Shown here: piece after piece, positions 1-7,305 of the stretch
Layout: each line of letters starts with the position of its first letter
Numbering within the stretch: position 1 is the first letter of the stretch
NCBI GenBank assembly: GCA_029933395.1
Contig: JAOZOG010000045.1
Location: 1-12,888, forward strand
From: Sulfurovaceae bacterium
GTDB taxonomy: Bacteria > Campylobacterota > Campylobacteria > Campylobacterales > Sulfurovaceae
Direction: 5' to 3'
DNA: 12,888 nucleotides
The notes under the pieces: generated by a model
Told to the model about the DNA's origin: nothing
The model's database searches: none
Seen by the model: only the letters and a program-made list of their open reading frames with translations
Made by a program: the position numbers and the translations under genes

Positions 1-24
1 TGACGTCGATTTTGGAAAATTGAA

Positions 25-50
25 GTAGGTCGGAGTGTCCCCACTCCGAC
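25..50 (+). repeat. REP-like hairpin with GTAG head
   Basis: A GTAG tetranucleotide (25-28) is followed directly by a perfect 9-bp stem, GTCGGAGTG (29-37) with CACTCCGAC (42-50), closed by a TCCC loop. A GTAG-type head followed by a hairpin is the known layout of REP sequences recognised by REP-associated Y1 transposases (RAYT/TnpA-REP). No such transposase lies in the window, so the assignment rests on architecture alone. The stem differs from its neighbours at 69-149, while the head and the 4-base loop are the same in kind. No T-tract follows, so it is not a typical intrinsic terminator. Confidence 0.6.
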
Positions 51-68
51 AAATATTCCATAGTAAGT

Positions 69-149
69 GTAGCGTGAGCACTCCTGCCCACGAAAAATCT
101 ACATAATATATTCTAGAAAAGATATCGTGGGCAGGAATGCCCACGCTAC
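69..149. repeat. BIME-like pair of inverted REP hairpins
   Basis: Two copies of one 25-base unit face each other (69-93 and 125-149, two mismatches) around a 31-base AT-rich spacer. The left copy is GTAG (69-72), stem 73-80 with 85-92 (one A:C mismatch) and loop CTCC. The right copy, on the minus strand, has its head CTAC at 146-149, a perfect 8-bp stem CGTGGGCA with TGCCCACG (126-133 and 138-145) and a 4-base loop. The GTAG heads point outward, as in bacterial interspersed mosaic elements. The pair lies about 50 bases beyond the stop of the CoA-binding gene, which reads toward it, so the folded transcript could also stabilise or trim that mRNA 3' end. With the hairpin at 25-50 it accounts for most of positions 1-199; I see no gene there. 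Confidence 0.65.
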
Positions 150-199
150 GATTGTTGTGTTGTTTTGTTCGCGTTAGGGGTCCCGGCGAATCGATTTGA

Positions 200-628
200 T
201 TAAAAAAGCGCCCGGTGCTCCACCATACTGCAGTGATTCTGTACGACTTTCATGCCGGCTTTTTCCGCTTTTTCCGCTGCGGCATTGTTGACAAGTCCCT
301 GCTGTCCCCAGAAGACTTTGACATCGCCTCTTTCGATACAGGCATCGGCGATCGCATCGAAAGCGGCGGGTTTGCGGAAGATATCGACCATATCGATTCC
401 GAAAGGGATCTCTTTGAGGGAGCGGTAGACTTTTTCGCCCAGGATCTCATCCTCTTTGGGGTAGACCGGCACGATCTTGTAGCCGACCTCTTTGAGGTAT
501 TTGGCGACGCGGTGGCTGGCTTTGGACTCATCGGGAGAGAGGCCCAGGACGGCGATCGTCTTGACACTGTCGAATATCTCTTTGATCTCCTCTTTGTTGC
601 TGTTGACAGTAGGAAATTCACACTCCAT
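200..628 (-). CDS. CoA-binding domain protein (YccU-like)
   Basis: A 142-residue protein made of a single Rossmann-type CoA-binding domain (CoA_binding_2, YccU/YneT type), a stand-alone relative of the nucleotide-binding half of succinyl-CoA synthetase alpha subunits. The nucleotide-binding turn is AVLGLSPDESKASHRVAKYL (about residues 26-45). It is followed by a strand ending VPVYP, a DMVDIFR segment, and the C-terminal VFWGQQGLVN and NHCSMVEH motifs typical of the family. Length is normal, and it is presumably cytosolic. The ATG start at 626-628 has AAAGGA about 7 bases upstream on the minus strand. It diverges from ilvA with 89 bases between the two starts. CoA binding is known for the family, but the cellular job is not established, so no function beyond ligand binding is claimed. 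Confidence 0.88.
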   Translation of the reverse strand: MECEFPTVNSNKEEIKEIFDSVKTIAVLGLSPDESKASHRVAKYLKEVGYKIVPVYPKEDEILGEKVYRSLKEIPFGIDMVDIFRKPAAFDAIADACIERGDVKVFWGQQGLVNNAAAEKAEKAGMKVVQNHCSMVEHRALF

Positions 629-643
629 TGCTTAATCCTTTGA

Positions 644-652
644 TGCTATAAT
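644..652 (+). promoter_or_regulatory. extended -10 promoter for ilvA-ppx
   Basis: TGC (644-646) directly precedes a perfect TATAAT (647-652). An extended -10 without a clear -35 is the usual sigma-70 promoter form in Campylobacterota. A start near 659 would give a leader of about 60 bases before the ilvA ATG, which has AGGAAAG as ribosome site (708-714). Read on the opposite strand the same patch gives TATAGC, a weaker -10 candidate for the divergent CoA-binding gene, so this intergenic region may fire both ways. No attenuator-like leader peptide is apparent. Confidence 0.6.
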
Positions 653-717
653 TCAACCCTTGCTTCCAATGCCTGAAAGTTTTGGGATAGTGGGCTTATT
701 ATTACTCAGGAAAGATA

Positions 718-1929
718 ATGTTAGACTTAAAGCAGATAGAAAAAGCCTATAAGAGGGTTTCAGAAATCGTATCCAAAACCCCTTTCAGTTATGCTCCGAT
801 TCTCAGTGAATTGACGGGATATGAGATCTATCTCAAAAAAGAAAATCTGCAGCAGACAGGTGCCTTCAAGCTCAGGGGTGCATTCAACAAGATCGCGATA
901 CTGGCCGAAGAGGGAAGTCGCAGGGGTGTTGTAGCGGCGAGTGCCGGGAACCATGCGCAGGGTGTGGCGTTTGCCGCCAGACACTTCGGGCTGGATGCGA
1001 CGATCGTGATGCCCGAGTCGACACCCTTGACCAAGGTGCAGGGCGTTCGTGAGTTGGGAGCGGAGGTGATCCTCTATGGTAGCAACTATGACGAAGCCTA
1101 TGGCTATGCGACTGGGTATGCTTCGGAGAAAAAGCGAGAGTTTGTCCACCCCTTTACAGACGAAGCGGTGATGGCAGGGCAGGGGACGGTTGCCATCGAG
1201 ATGCTCGATGAGGTTCCTGATCTTGATCTGGTCGTCGTGCCTGTCGGGGGAGGGGGTTTGATCTCGGGTATCGCTACGCTCATCAAAGAGAAAGCTCCCT
1301 CTTGCCGTGTCACCGGTGTCGCGGCAGAAGGTGCCCCTGCAATGGCGAAATCCTACAGCAAAAGGCGTGCGATCGATTCGACAAGCGTCAGGACGATTGC
1401 CGATGGAATTGCCGTACGGGACACTTCGCCGGTCACTCTGGGGTATCTGTTGAAGTATGTCGACGAGATGGAGCTGGTCTGCGAAGATGAGATTGCCAAT
1501 GCGATTCTTTTTCTATTGGAGAGACAGAAGGTACTGGTCGAAGGTGCCGGTGCTGTCGGTGTGGCCGCACTGTTGCACGGCAAGATCAGGATGCCAAAAG
1601 GCAGCAAGATCGGTATCGTACTCAGCGGCGGCAATATCGATGTCACGATGCTTTCACTGATCATCGAGAAGGGCTTGATCAAATCATCCAGGAAGATGAA
1701 GCTGATCGTCACACTGGTCGACAAGCCCGGTTCACTGATGCACTTTACCGAGCTGCTCAGTAAGGTCAGTGCCAATATTGTGCAGATCGGATATGACAGG
1801 ACATCGACCGACCTGGAGTTTGGGGATGCCAATGTCTCTGTCGATCTGGAAACCAAAGGTAAAGAGCATCAGGAGGAGATCAGAGAGATACTCAAAGCGC
1901 ATGGGTTTGCCTTTGTGGAAGAGCATTGA
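718..1929 (+). CDS. ilvA: threonine ammonia-lyase (threonine dehydratase), ACT-containing short form
   Basis: A PLP enzyme that deaminates L-threonine to 2-oxobutanoate and ammonia, the committed step to isoleucine. The 403 residues split into a fold-type II PLP domain (about 1-320) and one C-terminal ACT domain (about 328-403). Visible motifs are TGAFKLRG with the PLP-binding lysine K51, SAGNHAQG (75-82), the phosphate-binding GGGG loop (177-180) and SGGN (303-306). It is shorter than the roughly 514-residue E. coli IlvA, which has two ACT-like regulatory modules. It matches the one-ACT form (ilvA_1Cterm type) in which feedback control varies by species. Catabolic TdcB-type enzymes lack the ACT domain, so a biosynthetic role is more likely, and ilvB-ilvH nearby supports it. 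The ATG has a good ribosome site (AGGAAAG). The stop TGA overlaps the next ATG by one base. Confidence 0.93.
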   Translation: MLDLKQIEKAYKRVSEIVSKTPFSYAPILSELTGYEIYLKKENLQQTGAFKLRGAFNKIAILAEEGSRRGVVAASAGNHAQGVAFAARHFGLDATIVMPESTPLTKVQGVRELGAEVILYGSNYDEAYGYATGYASEKKREFVHPFTDEAVMAGQGTVAIEMLDEVPDLDLVVVPVGGGGLISGIATLIKEKAPSCRVTGVAAEGAPAMAKSYSKRRAIDSTSVRTIADGIAVRDTSPVTLGYLLKYVDEMELVCEDEIANAILFLLERQKVLVEGAGAVGVAALLHGKIRMPKGSKIGIVLSGGNIDVTMLSLIIEKGLIKSSRKMKLIVTLVDKPGSLMHFTELLSKVSANIVQIGYDRTSTDLEFGDANVSVDLETKGKEHQEEIREILKAHGFAFVEEH

Positions 1930-2870
1930 TGATCGGAATTGACCTGGGTTCCAACACCCTGAGAGCTGTGCAGATTGATTGCGGCAGCGGCGAAACGGTT
2001 TCCGTCTACGAGAAGATCGTCAAAACGGCAGATGGCTTGGTGCACACAGGAAAGATCGATACCAAAGCACAGGAGCGTGTGATCGCTGCCATTATCGAGG
2101 CCAAAAAGAGAATCAGCTTCGAAAATGACCGATACAGGGCAGTGATGACAGAAGCGATACGGCAGGCTTCCAATCGGGATGAGGTTCTCGGCAGGATTGA
2201 GAGGGAGACCGGTATTGTTTTTGAGATGATCAGCGGGGAGGAAGAGGCGAACTTGGCACTTTTGGCGGTGGAGCATAGACTGCAGCAGCTTCGGCGCGAA
2301 GAAAAGCTTGCCGGACATGGTCAAAATGCAGACACTTTTTTGCTTGTCGATATCGGTGGAGGATCGACGGAGCTGATATTCGATTATTGGGGGAAAACGG
2401 TGAGCAAGAGTTTTCCCATCGGTATCGTGACGGTATCGCAACGCTACCGCACACTTGAGGCGATTGAAAATGCACTGCCTGACAGGATGAAGGAGATGCA
2501 GCTTTTCTGTGACGAGATCTATGCAAAGTATGGAAGAACCGACAGTTTTATCGCGACAGCCGGCACGCCAACTACCGTAGCTGCCCTGAAACTGGGACAA
2601 AATTATACGACGTATGATCCTGAAGCGGTCAATGGAACAGAGCTGACGGTTTTAGATCTTGAAAATACCCTGAAGCAGCTGCTCGCGATGTCACCTGATG
2701 AGCGTGAGATTGCAGTTGGCGTCGGCAGGAGTGATTTGATTGCTGCCGGTATATTGATCTTTCGGCAACTCTTTTTGATCGCAGAAATGCAGGCATGTAT
2801 CGTGATCGACGATGGATTACGCGAGGGTGTGGCGCTGGATGGTTGCCGTGGAGATACCGAAGAGCGCTGA
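1929..2870 (+). CDS. Ppx/GppA family phosphatase
   Basis: A 313-residue enzyme of the exopolyphosphatase / pppGpp 5'-phosphohydrolase family (ASKHA fold). It releases phosphate from polyphosphate, or converts pppGpp to ppGpp. Family motifs are in order: GIDLGSNT (3-10), SGEEEA (102-107), DIGGGSTEL (141-149), ATAGTPTT (209-216) and DDGLREG (294-300). It is the short, two-domain form of about 300 residues, lacking the C-terminal HD-like extension of E. coli Ppx and GppA. I chose ATG 1929 because TGATG couples it to the ilvA stop. A TTG at 1926 would add one residue. No strong ribosome site is present, so translation probably depends on ilvA. Sequence alone does not decide between polyphosphate and pppGpp as the substrate, so no gene symbol is given. 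Confidence 0.9.
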   Translation: MIGIDLGSNTLRAVQIDCGSGETVSVYEKIVKTADGLVHTGKIDTKAQERVIAAIIEAKKRISFENDRYRAVMTEAIRQASNRDEVLGRIERETGIVFEMISGEEEANLALLAVEHRLQQLRREEKLAGHGQNADTFLLVDIGGGSTELIFDYWGKTVSKSFPIGIVTVSQRYRTLEAIENALPDRMKEMQLFCDEIYAKYGRTDSFIATAGTPTTVAALKLGQNYTTYDPEAVNGTELTVLDLENTLKQLLAMSPDEREIAVGVGRSDLIAAGILIFRQLFLIAEMQACIVIDDGLREGVALDGCRGDTEER

Positions 2871-2888
2871 ATCTTTCTTTTTGGATTC

Positions 2889-2906
2889 GGGTTTAATACC
2901 CCTTTT
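2889..2906 (+). terminator. weak intrinsic terminator candidate after ppx/gppA
   Basis: A short 4-bp stem, GGGT (2889-2892) with ACCC (2898-2901) around TTAAT, is followed by CTTTT. Just upstream GAATC and GATTC (about 2870 and 2884) could form a second short stem. Both are weak. The case rests on position between the phosphatase stop and a candidate new promoter, so read-through is likely. Confidence 0.25.
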
Positions 2907-2934
2907 ACTACAGATTCGATATGATTATGCATTC

Positions 2935-2940
2935 TATAAA
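2935..2940 (+). promoter_or_regulatory. candidate -10 for the gtrA-GT2-GT39 operon
   Basis: TATAAA lies in the 113-base gap between the phosphatase gene and the gtrA-like gene, with a predicted start about 37 bases before the TTG at 2984. It is flanked by the short inverted pair ATGCA (2927-2931) and TGCAT (2947-2951), which might be an operator but is short enough to be chance. TATGAT at 2920-2925 is an alternative. This is moderate evidence from base pattern only. Confidence 0.35.
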
Positions 2941-2983
2941 AACAGTGCATTAGGTTTCTAATTGGTTGTGGGGAGCGCCTCTT

Positions 2984-3403
2984 TTGGAAAAAAGGGAAAA
3001 CGGTATCGTAGGCAGAATGATGAAATTCGGATCGGTGGGCGCTCTGGGGGCGGTGACCAATCTGGCGATCTACAGTACGCTTATTTTTCTCGATATCAAC
3101 TATAACCTTGCTGCCATAGCCGCCTTTCTGGTGGCAGTGACGCAGAATTTTCTGCTCAACAAACGGTGGACCTTCCGTGATCATGATGTGAATGTCAGGC
3201 ATCGCTTTGTCAAATACTTGATTTTGAACTTTATGAGCTTTCTGTTGAACCTGGCGATTTTGAATCTGGTGATTCACTATTTCGGGACGGAGAAAACAGT
3301 ACAGATTGCAGCGCAGGCTTTGGGTATTTTGGGGGCGATGTCGACCAACTTTGTCGGCAGCCACATCGTCGTATTTAGAACGTGGGGAGAGGGGAAATCG
3401 TGA
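2984..3403 (+). CDS. GtrA-like membrane protein (putative lipid-linked sugar flippase)
   Basis: A 139-residue, four-helix inner-membrane protein of the GtrA family. Helices lie at about 14-36, 41-58, 77-99 and 107-130. Family signatures are FGSVGALGAVTNLAIY near the N-terminus, NFLLNKRWTF (56-65) between helices 2 and 3, and TNFVGSHIVVF near the end. GtrA proteins are thought to flip polyprenyl-phosphate-linked sugars across the cytoplasmic membrane. The likely start is TTG 2984, 8 bases after GGGGAG (2970-2975). An upstream TTG at 2966 lacks a ribosome site, and ATG 3017 is an alternative that would trim the N-terminus close to helix 1. The stop overlaps the next start as GTGA, and the partner genes (a sugar-phosphate-lipid synthase and a GT-C transferase) fit the flippase role. 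Confidence 0.85.
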   Translation: MEKRENGIVGRMMKFGSVGALGAVTNLAIYSTLIFLDINYNLAAIAAFLVAVTQNFLLNKRWTFRDHDVNVRHRFVKYLILNFMSFLLNLAILNLVIHYFGTEKTVQIAAQALGILGAMSTNFVGSHIVVFRTWGEGKS

Positions 3404-4134
3404 AAAAGGGCATCGTGATCATCCCGACTTACAACGAAATCGATAATGTCGAAGTGGTCACCGGGGCCGTATTTGACCTTGATCTCAATCTCGATATCCT
3501 TATCGTCGATGACAGCTCTCCGGACAAAACCTATGAAAAAGTGCGTGAATTGATTGATGAGAAGTACGAAGACCGTCTTCATCTCATCGTCAGAGAAAAA
3601 AAAGAGGGGTTGGGCAAAGCCTATATCGAAGGATTCAAGTGGGCACTGGCACAGCCGAAGCATTATGACTACATCATTGAAATGGATGCCGACCTCTCGC
3701 ACAACCCCAAGTATCTTCCCCGTTTTATCGAAGCGATGGAGGAGAATGACCTGGTGATTGGCAGCCGCTATGTCGAGGGTGGCGGCGCGACGGACTGGCC
3801 GCTCTTCCGCAAGGCGATCAGTTATGGAGGAAGTCTCTACTCGCGCTTGATACTGGGCGTGAAGGTCAAGGATATTACCGGCGGTTTCAAATGTTTCCGG
3901 CGCGAAGTACTCGAAGCAATCAATCTCGACAATGTGATGACGACGGGATATGCCTTCCAGATCGAGATGAACTACAAAGCGACCCTGAAGGGCTTCAGGA
4001 TCAAAGAGGTACCGATCGTTTTTGAGGAGAGACTGCGCGGCAACTCCAAAATGTCCAAAAAAGTTTTTGTCGAAGCACTGGGCAAAGTGATCAAACTGCG
4101 AATGAACAAACGCAATATTCTGGAGAATGGATGA
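3400..4134 (+). CDS. GT2 polyprenyl-phosphate sugar synthase (DPM1-like)
   Basis: A 244-residue family 2 glycosyltransferase of the dolichyl-phosphate-mannose synthase type. It transfers a hexose from a nucleotide sugar to polyprenyl phosphate on the cytosolic membrane face. Motifs are IIPTYNE (7-13), VDDSSPDKT (36-44), the metal-binding MDADLSHNP (95-103), GSRYV (121-125), DITGGFKCFRREV (158-170) and the acceptor-side QIEMNYKA (187-194). There are no C-terminal transmembrane helices, so this is the soluble, peripheral DPM1 type and not the GtrB/DpmA type with two helices. The gtrA-like neighbour may supply the membrane part. GTG 3400 was chosen because GGAGAGGGG ends 5 bases before it and it gives a GTGA overlap with gtrA. 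An in-frame GTG at 3382 would remove that site. The sugar identity cannot be read from sequence. Confidence 0.9.
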   Translation: MKKGIVIIPTYNEIDNVEVVTGAVFDLDLNLDILIVDDSSPDKTYEKVRELIDEKYEDRLHLIVREKKEGLGKAYIEGFKWALAQPKHYDYIIEMDADLSHNPKYLPRFIEAMEENDLVIGSRYVEGGGATDWPLFRKAISYGGSLYSRLILGVKVKDITGGFKCFRREVLEAINLDNVMTTGYAFQIEMNYKATLKGFRIKEVPIVFEERLRGNSKMSKKVFVEALGKVIKLRMNKRNILENG

Positions 4135-5549
4135 TGCCGATCAGGGAGCGCATCATACTGCTGCTTTTTACCCTCTTCAATGTTATCTCCAACGGTTTCA
4201 TCCCCTTTTATTCGGATGAGACGTATTACTGGATGTGGTCGAAGAAGCTCGCACTCTCCTACTTCGACCATCCGCCTATGGTGGCGTACCTGATCAAAGC
4301 AACGACGCTTTTTGGGGATTCGGTGATGGAGATCAGGCTGGGTGCACCGCTGATGATGGCGGGGAGTGCCTGGCTCCTCTATCTGCTTGCCAGAAAGATC
4401 TTCGATGAGAAGACGGCGCTCTATACCTTCTATATCTTTTTGACTGCAATAATTGTGCAGGGCGGTGCCACGATCATTTCGCCGGATACCCCGCTGATCT
4501 TTTTCTGGTCGTTGACACTCTATGTGGCCTATCTCTATATCGACAGTGGCCAGCGGCGCTATGCCATCTTGACAGGAATTTTTGCGGGTGCGCTGCTGAT
4601 GTCCAAATATACCGGCGTGCTTCTGCTGGTCTCGCTCACACTCTATATCCTTCTCTATCGGCGTGCGCTGCTGAAAAACGGGTACCTTTATCTGGCTGTC
4701 ATTCTCTGTTTCGCCGTCTTTGCACCGGTGATCTATTGGAACTATCTCCATGATTTTCTCTCGTTCAAGTTCCAGTTGGGTCATGGTATCGCGCAGGAGA
4801 AGGTCTTTCATCCGGAATATTTCTTCAAATTCGTTGGGGAGCAGCTGGTGCTTTTTCATCCTTTTTACCTGCTTCCACTTCTCTACTTTATGGTAAAAGA
4901 TAGAGAGATTTTGAGTGCAAAAAAGATGTATCTGGCGATACCTTTTCTCTTTCCTTTGGGCTTTTTCGTCTATTTCGCCGCATTCAAGGAGGCCAATGCG
5001 CAGTGGGCCGCTCCCGCCTACCTGAGTGCCTCGATACTGCTGGGGTATTATCTGGCCAAACGGGATGCCGTGAAGTTGATCGTAGCGGCGGGAATCCTGA
5101 CGGCTCTGCTGGTGCTGATGACCAAGACGCCGATGGGCGATGTCATTCCTGCGGTCAAAAACTTCAAAGCCAGAGCAGTCAAGGTCAATCAGTTCGACAA
5201 AGAGATCAAGGCACTCAATCTCGATATCGACAGCTATGACTATATCCTGATCGATGATTATCACGGAACTGATGTGGCCTACTACTTCAAAAAATATAAA
5301 AATGTACTGGTCGTTACTCCGGAGCGTTTTTCCAATTTCAATATCTGGCGATATGAAGACCTCAATATCAGTATGGACCCACCGCCCACTTCGCTGCCAA
5401 AGCTGGGAAAATGCCTCTATGCCGGGATCAGTGACCTGCATATTTATCAGCTCAATCAGCTTTTTGGCGAGGGGAAAATACTGCTTCGTGAGAAGAAAAA
5501 GATCGGCAGGAGAGAGATCTCTTTCTATTTGGTCGAGTATCATAATTGA
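4131..5549 (+). CDS. GT39/PMT-like membrane glycosyltransferase (GT-C fold)
   Basis: A 472-residue polytopic membrane glycosyltransferase of the ArnT/PMT superfamily. It uses a polyprenyl-phosphate sugar on the outer face of the inner membrane. The first periplasmic loop carries the conserved acidic pair in SDETYYWMW (28-36; D29, E30) followed by YFDHPPMVAYL (44-54), the family hallmark. SPDTPLIFFWSL (117-128), MSKYTG (157-162) and NAQWAAPAYLS (289-299) are further family blocks. About ten helices fill residues 7-330. A soluble C-terminal part (about 340-472) is predicted outside the membrane. It overlaps the GT2 gene by ATGA and has TGGAG five bases upstream. With GtrA and GT2 it completes a donor-synthesis, flipping and transfer route. 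The acceptor (lipid A, LPS core, another glycan or protein) is unknown. Confidence 0.88.
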   Translation: MMPIRERIILLLFTLFNVISNGFIPFYSDETYYWMWSKKLALSYFDHPPMVAYLIKATTLFGDSVMEIRLGAPLMMAGSAWLLYLLARKIFDEKTALYTFYIFLTAIIVQGGATIISPDTPLIFFWSLTLYVAYLYIDSGQRRYAILTGIFAGALLMSKYTGVLLLVSLTLYILLYRRALLKNGYLYLAVILCFAVFAPVIYWNYLHDFLSFKFQLGHGIAQEKVFHPEYFFKFVGEQLVLFHPFYLLPLLYFMVKDREILSAKKMYLAIPFLFPLGFFVYFAAFKEANAQWAAPAYLSASILLGYYLAKRDAVKLIVAAGILTALLVLMTKTPMGDVIPAVKNFKARAVKVNQFDKEIKALNLDIDSYDYILIDDYHGTDVAYYFKKYKNVLVVTPERFSNFNIWRYEDLNISMDPPPTSLPKLGKCLYAGISDLHIYQLNQLFGEGKILLREKKKIGRREISFYLVEYHN

Positions 5550-5573
5550 GAGCATAAGCTCTTATCTTTTTTT
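5547..5573 (+). terminator. intrinsic terminator of the glycosylation operon
   Basis: Stem TGAGAGC (5547-5553) pairs with GCTCTTA (5558-5564; one G-T pair) around ATAA and is followed by TCTTTTTTT (5565-5573). The stem begins at the stop codon of the GT39 gene. This is the clearest intrinsic terminator in the window, and it runs directly into the ilvB promoter. Confidence 0.7.
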
Positions 5574-5581
5574 GCTATAAT
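5573..5581 (+). promoter_or_regulatory. extended -10 promoter for ilvB-ilvH
   Basis: TGC (5573-5575) plus a perfect TATAAT (5576-5581) makes an extended -10, with its first T taken from the terminator T-tract. A start near 5588 leaves a leader of about 26 bases. That is too short for the leader-peptide attenuation known for enterobacterial ilv operons. A second TATAAT at 5595-5600 is too near the ribosome site (TGGAG, 5601-5605) to be a likely promoter. Confidence 0.65.
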
Positions 5582-5613
5582 CGAAAGAAATTTTTATAAT
5601 TGGAGTGGTTACC

Positions 5614-7305
5614 ATGCAGATGAGTGGTGCACAAATGGTTTGTGAAGCGCTGATCGCCGAGGATGTCAAGACAGTATTTGGCTACCCCGGCGGCGCAATC
5701 ATGAACGTATATGATGAGATCTACAAGCAGAATGCTTTTGAGCATATTCTCAACCGACACGAACAGGCAGCCGTACATGCAGCTGACGGATATGCACGCT
5801 CTACAGGCAAAGTCGGTGTTGCGATGGTGACAAGCGGACCGGGCTTTACCAATGCGGTGACAGGATTGGCGACAGCCTATATGGATTCGATCCCGATGGT
5901 GGTGATCTCCGGACAGGTGCCCCTTTCGCTGATCGGTACGGATGGCTTTCAGGAGATCGATGCAGTCGGTATTTCGCGCCCATGTACCAAGCACAACTAT
6001 CTTGTCAAGTCGTTGGCAGACCTTCCCGGGATACTCAAAGAGGCATTTTATATTGCCAGAAGTGGTAGACCGGGGCCGGTACTGGTCGATATCCCCAAAG
6101 ATATCACTGCAGAGATGGGGGAGTTCGTCTACCCCAAAGAGATCAGTATCCCAACCTACAAACCCAACTACAAAGGGAACGACCGCCAGATCAAGAAAGC
6201 AGCCGAAGCGATCAAGAGGGCGAAAAAACCACTTCTTTATATTGGTGGCGGTGCAGTGCTGAGCAACGCTTCCGACCTGGTTCGGGAACTGGCAGAGAAG
6301 ACACAGATACCCGCTGTCGAGACGCTGATGGCAAGAGGCGTGATGGGTGCGAAAAACCCGCTGCTTCTGGGGATGTTGGGAATGCATGGCAACTACGCTT
6401 CCAATATGGCGATGTCCGAAACGGATCTGGTTATCTCTCTGGGTGCCCGTTTTGATGACCGTGTGACGGGAAAACTGAGTGAATTTGCCAAATACGCCGA
6501 TGTGATCCACGTCGATATCGACCCGGCCAATATCGGAAAACTGGTTGACGTGGATTATCCTATTGTTGGAGATATCGGGACGGTGGTGGAAAAGCTGCTG
6601 CCGGCACTGGATGGCGTCAATACAGACAATTATCGTGCCTGGCGGGAAATCCTGAATCGTTACGACGAACTTCATCCCCAAAGTTATCAGGACAGCGACG
6701 AAGTATTGAAGCCGCAGTGGGTGATCGAGCGAGTCGGTGAACTGCTGGGTGAGGATGCGATCATTACTTCTGACGTGGGCCAGCACCAGATGTGGGCGGC
6801 GCAGCACTATCCTTTCGACCGTCCAAGACAATGGATCAACTCCGGTGGCCTGGGAACGATGGGCTTCGGTTTCCCGGCAGCACTGGGTGCAAAGAGAGGC
6901 AATCCTGACAAAACGGTGATCAATATCACGGGTGATGGTTCGATCCTGATGAATGTTCAGGAGCTGGTGACCGCTTCGGAGTACAAGATCCCGGTGATCA
7001 ATATCATCCTCAACAACCACTTCCTTGGAATGGTACGGCAGTGGCAAACCTTCTTCTATGATAAGCGCTACTCAGAGACGGATCTCAGCTTTCAGCCTAG
7101 TTTCAAAGCCCTGGCGGAAGCGTGTGGGGGTATCGGTTATGATGTTACGACCAAAGAGGAGTTCGATGCTGCACTCAAGGATGCGATCGAGCAGAATAAA
7201 GTCTGCTTCATGAATGTCGCGATCAACCGACTTGAAAATGTCTTGCCTATGGTACCGTCCGGAGGCGCACTCTACAATATGTTACTAGAACACAAGGATC
7301 AATAA
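5614..7305 (+). CDS. ilvB: acetohydroxyacid synthase large (catalytic) subunit
   Basis: A 563-residue ThDP enzyme. It condenses two pyruvates to acetolactate (valine, leucine) or pyruvate with 2-oxobutanoate to acetohydroxybutanoate (isoleucine). The N-terminal PYR domain shows FGYPGGAIMNVYD (22-34) and the catalytic Glu E50 in RHEQAA, then a SGPG block. The central FAD/transhydrogenase-type domain has LGARFDDRVTGK (276-287). The C-terminal PP domain has the metal/ThDP motif GDGS (440-443) running to NN (467-468). Length is typical. I chose ATG 5614 because TGGAG lies 8 bases upstream. An in-frame GTG at 5605 overlaps that site. Its stop TAA overlaps the ilvH ATG by one base, the usual large/small subunit pairing. 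The 2-oxobutanoate substrate comes from the upstream ilvA product. Confidence 0.96.
   Translation: MQMSGAQMVCEALIAEDVKTVFGYPGGAIMNVYDEIYKQNAFEHILNRHEQAAVHAADGYARSTGKVGVAMVTSGPGFTNAVTGLATAYMDSIPMVVISGQVPLSLIGTDGFQEIDAVGISRPCTKHNYLVKSLADLPGILKEAFYIARSGRPGPVLVDIPKDITAEMGEFVYPKEISIPTYKPNYKGNDRQIKKAAEAIKRAKKPLLYIGGGAVLSNASDLVRELAEKTQIPAVETLMARGVMGAKNPLLLGMLGMHGNYASNMAMSETDLVISLGARFDDRVTGKLSEFAKYADVIHVDIDPANIGKLVDVDYPIVGDIGTVVEKLLPALDGVNTDNYRAWREILNRYDELHPQSYQDSDEVLKPQWVIERVGELLGEDAIITSDVGQHQMWAAQHYPFDRPRQWINSGGLGTMGFGFPAALGAKRGNPDKTVINITGDGSILMNVQELVTASEYKIPVINIILNNHFLGMVRQWQTFFYDKRYSETDLSFQPSFKALAEACGGIGYDVTTKEEFDAALKDAIEQNKVCFMNVAINRLENVLPMVPSGGALYNMLLEHKDQ

Noticed and set aside
200..628. Frameshifted overlapping minus-strand ORF (250-621) and plus-strand ORF (215-643) at the CoA-binding gene
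   Set aside because: Both are out-of-frame shadows; only the 142-codon frame carries the CoA-binding motifs and a ribosome site.
1869..2600. Minus-strand open frame of 243 codons opposite the Ppx/GppA gene
   Set aside because: Shadow of a motif-complete plus-strand gene, and it spans the ilvA-phosphatase junction.
3972..5555. Minus-strand open frame of 527 codons opposite the GT39 gene
   Set aside because: It lies wholly antisense to strongly supported genes, its product is rich in charged and low-complexity sequence with no family motif, and the openness follows from rare use of TTA, CTA and TCA codons on the plus strand.
5588..5613. Leader-peptide attenuator for ilvB-ilvH
   Set aside because: The leader is only about 26 bases, with no room for a Leu/Val/Ile-rich peptide and competing hairpins; the hairpin present belongs upstream as a terminator.
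5575..7047. Minus-strand open frame of 490 codons opposite ilvB
   Set aside because: Antisense to a textbook ilvB; the product is rich in His, Cys and Arg as expected from a mirrored coding frame, with no domain and no ribosome site.
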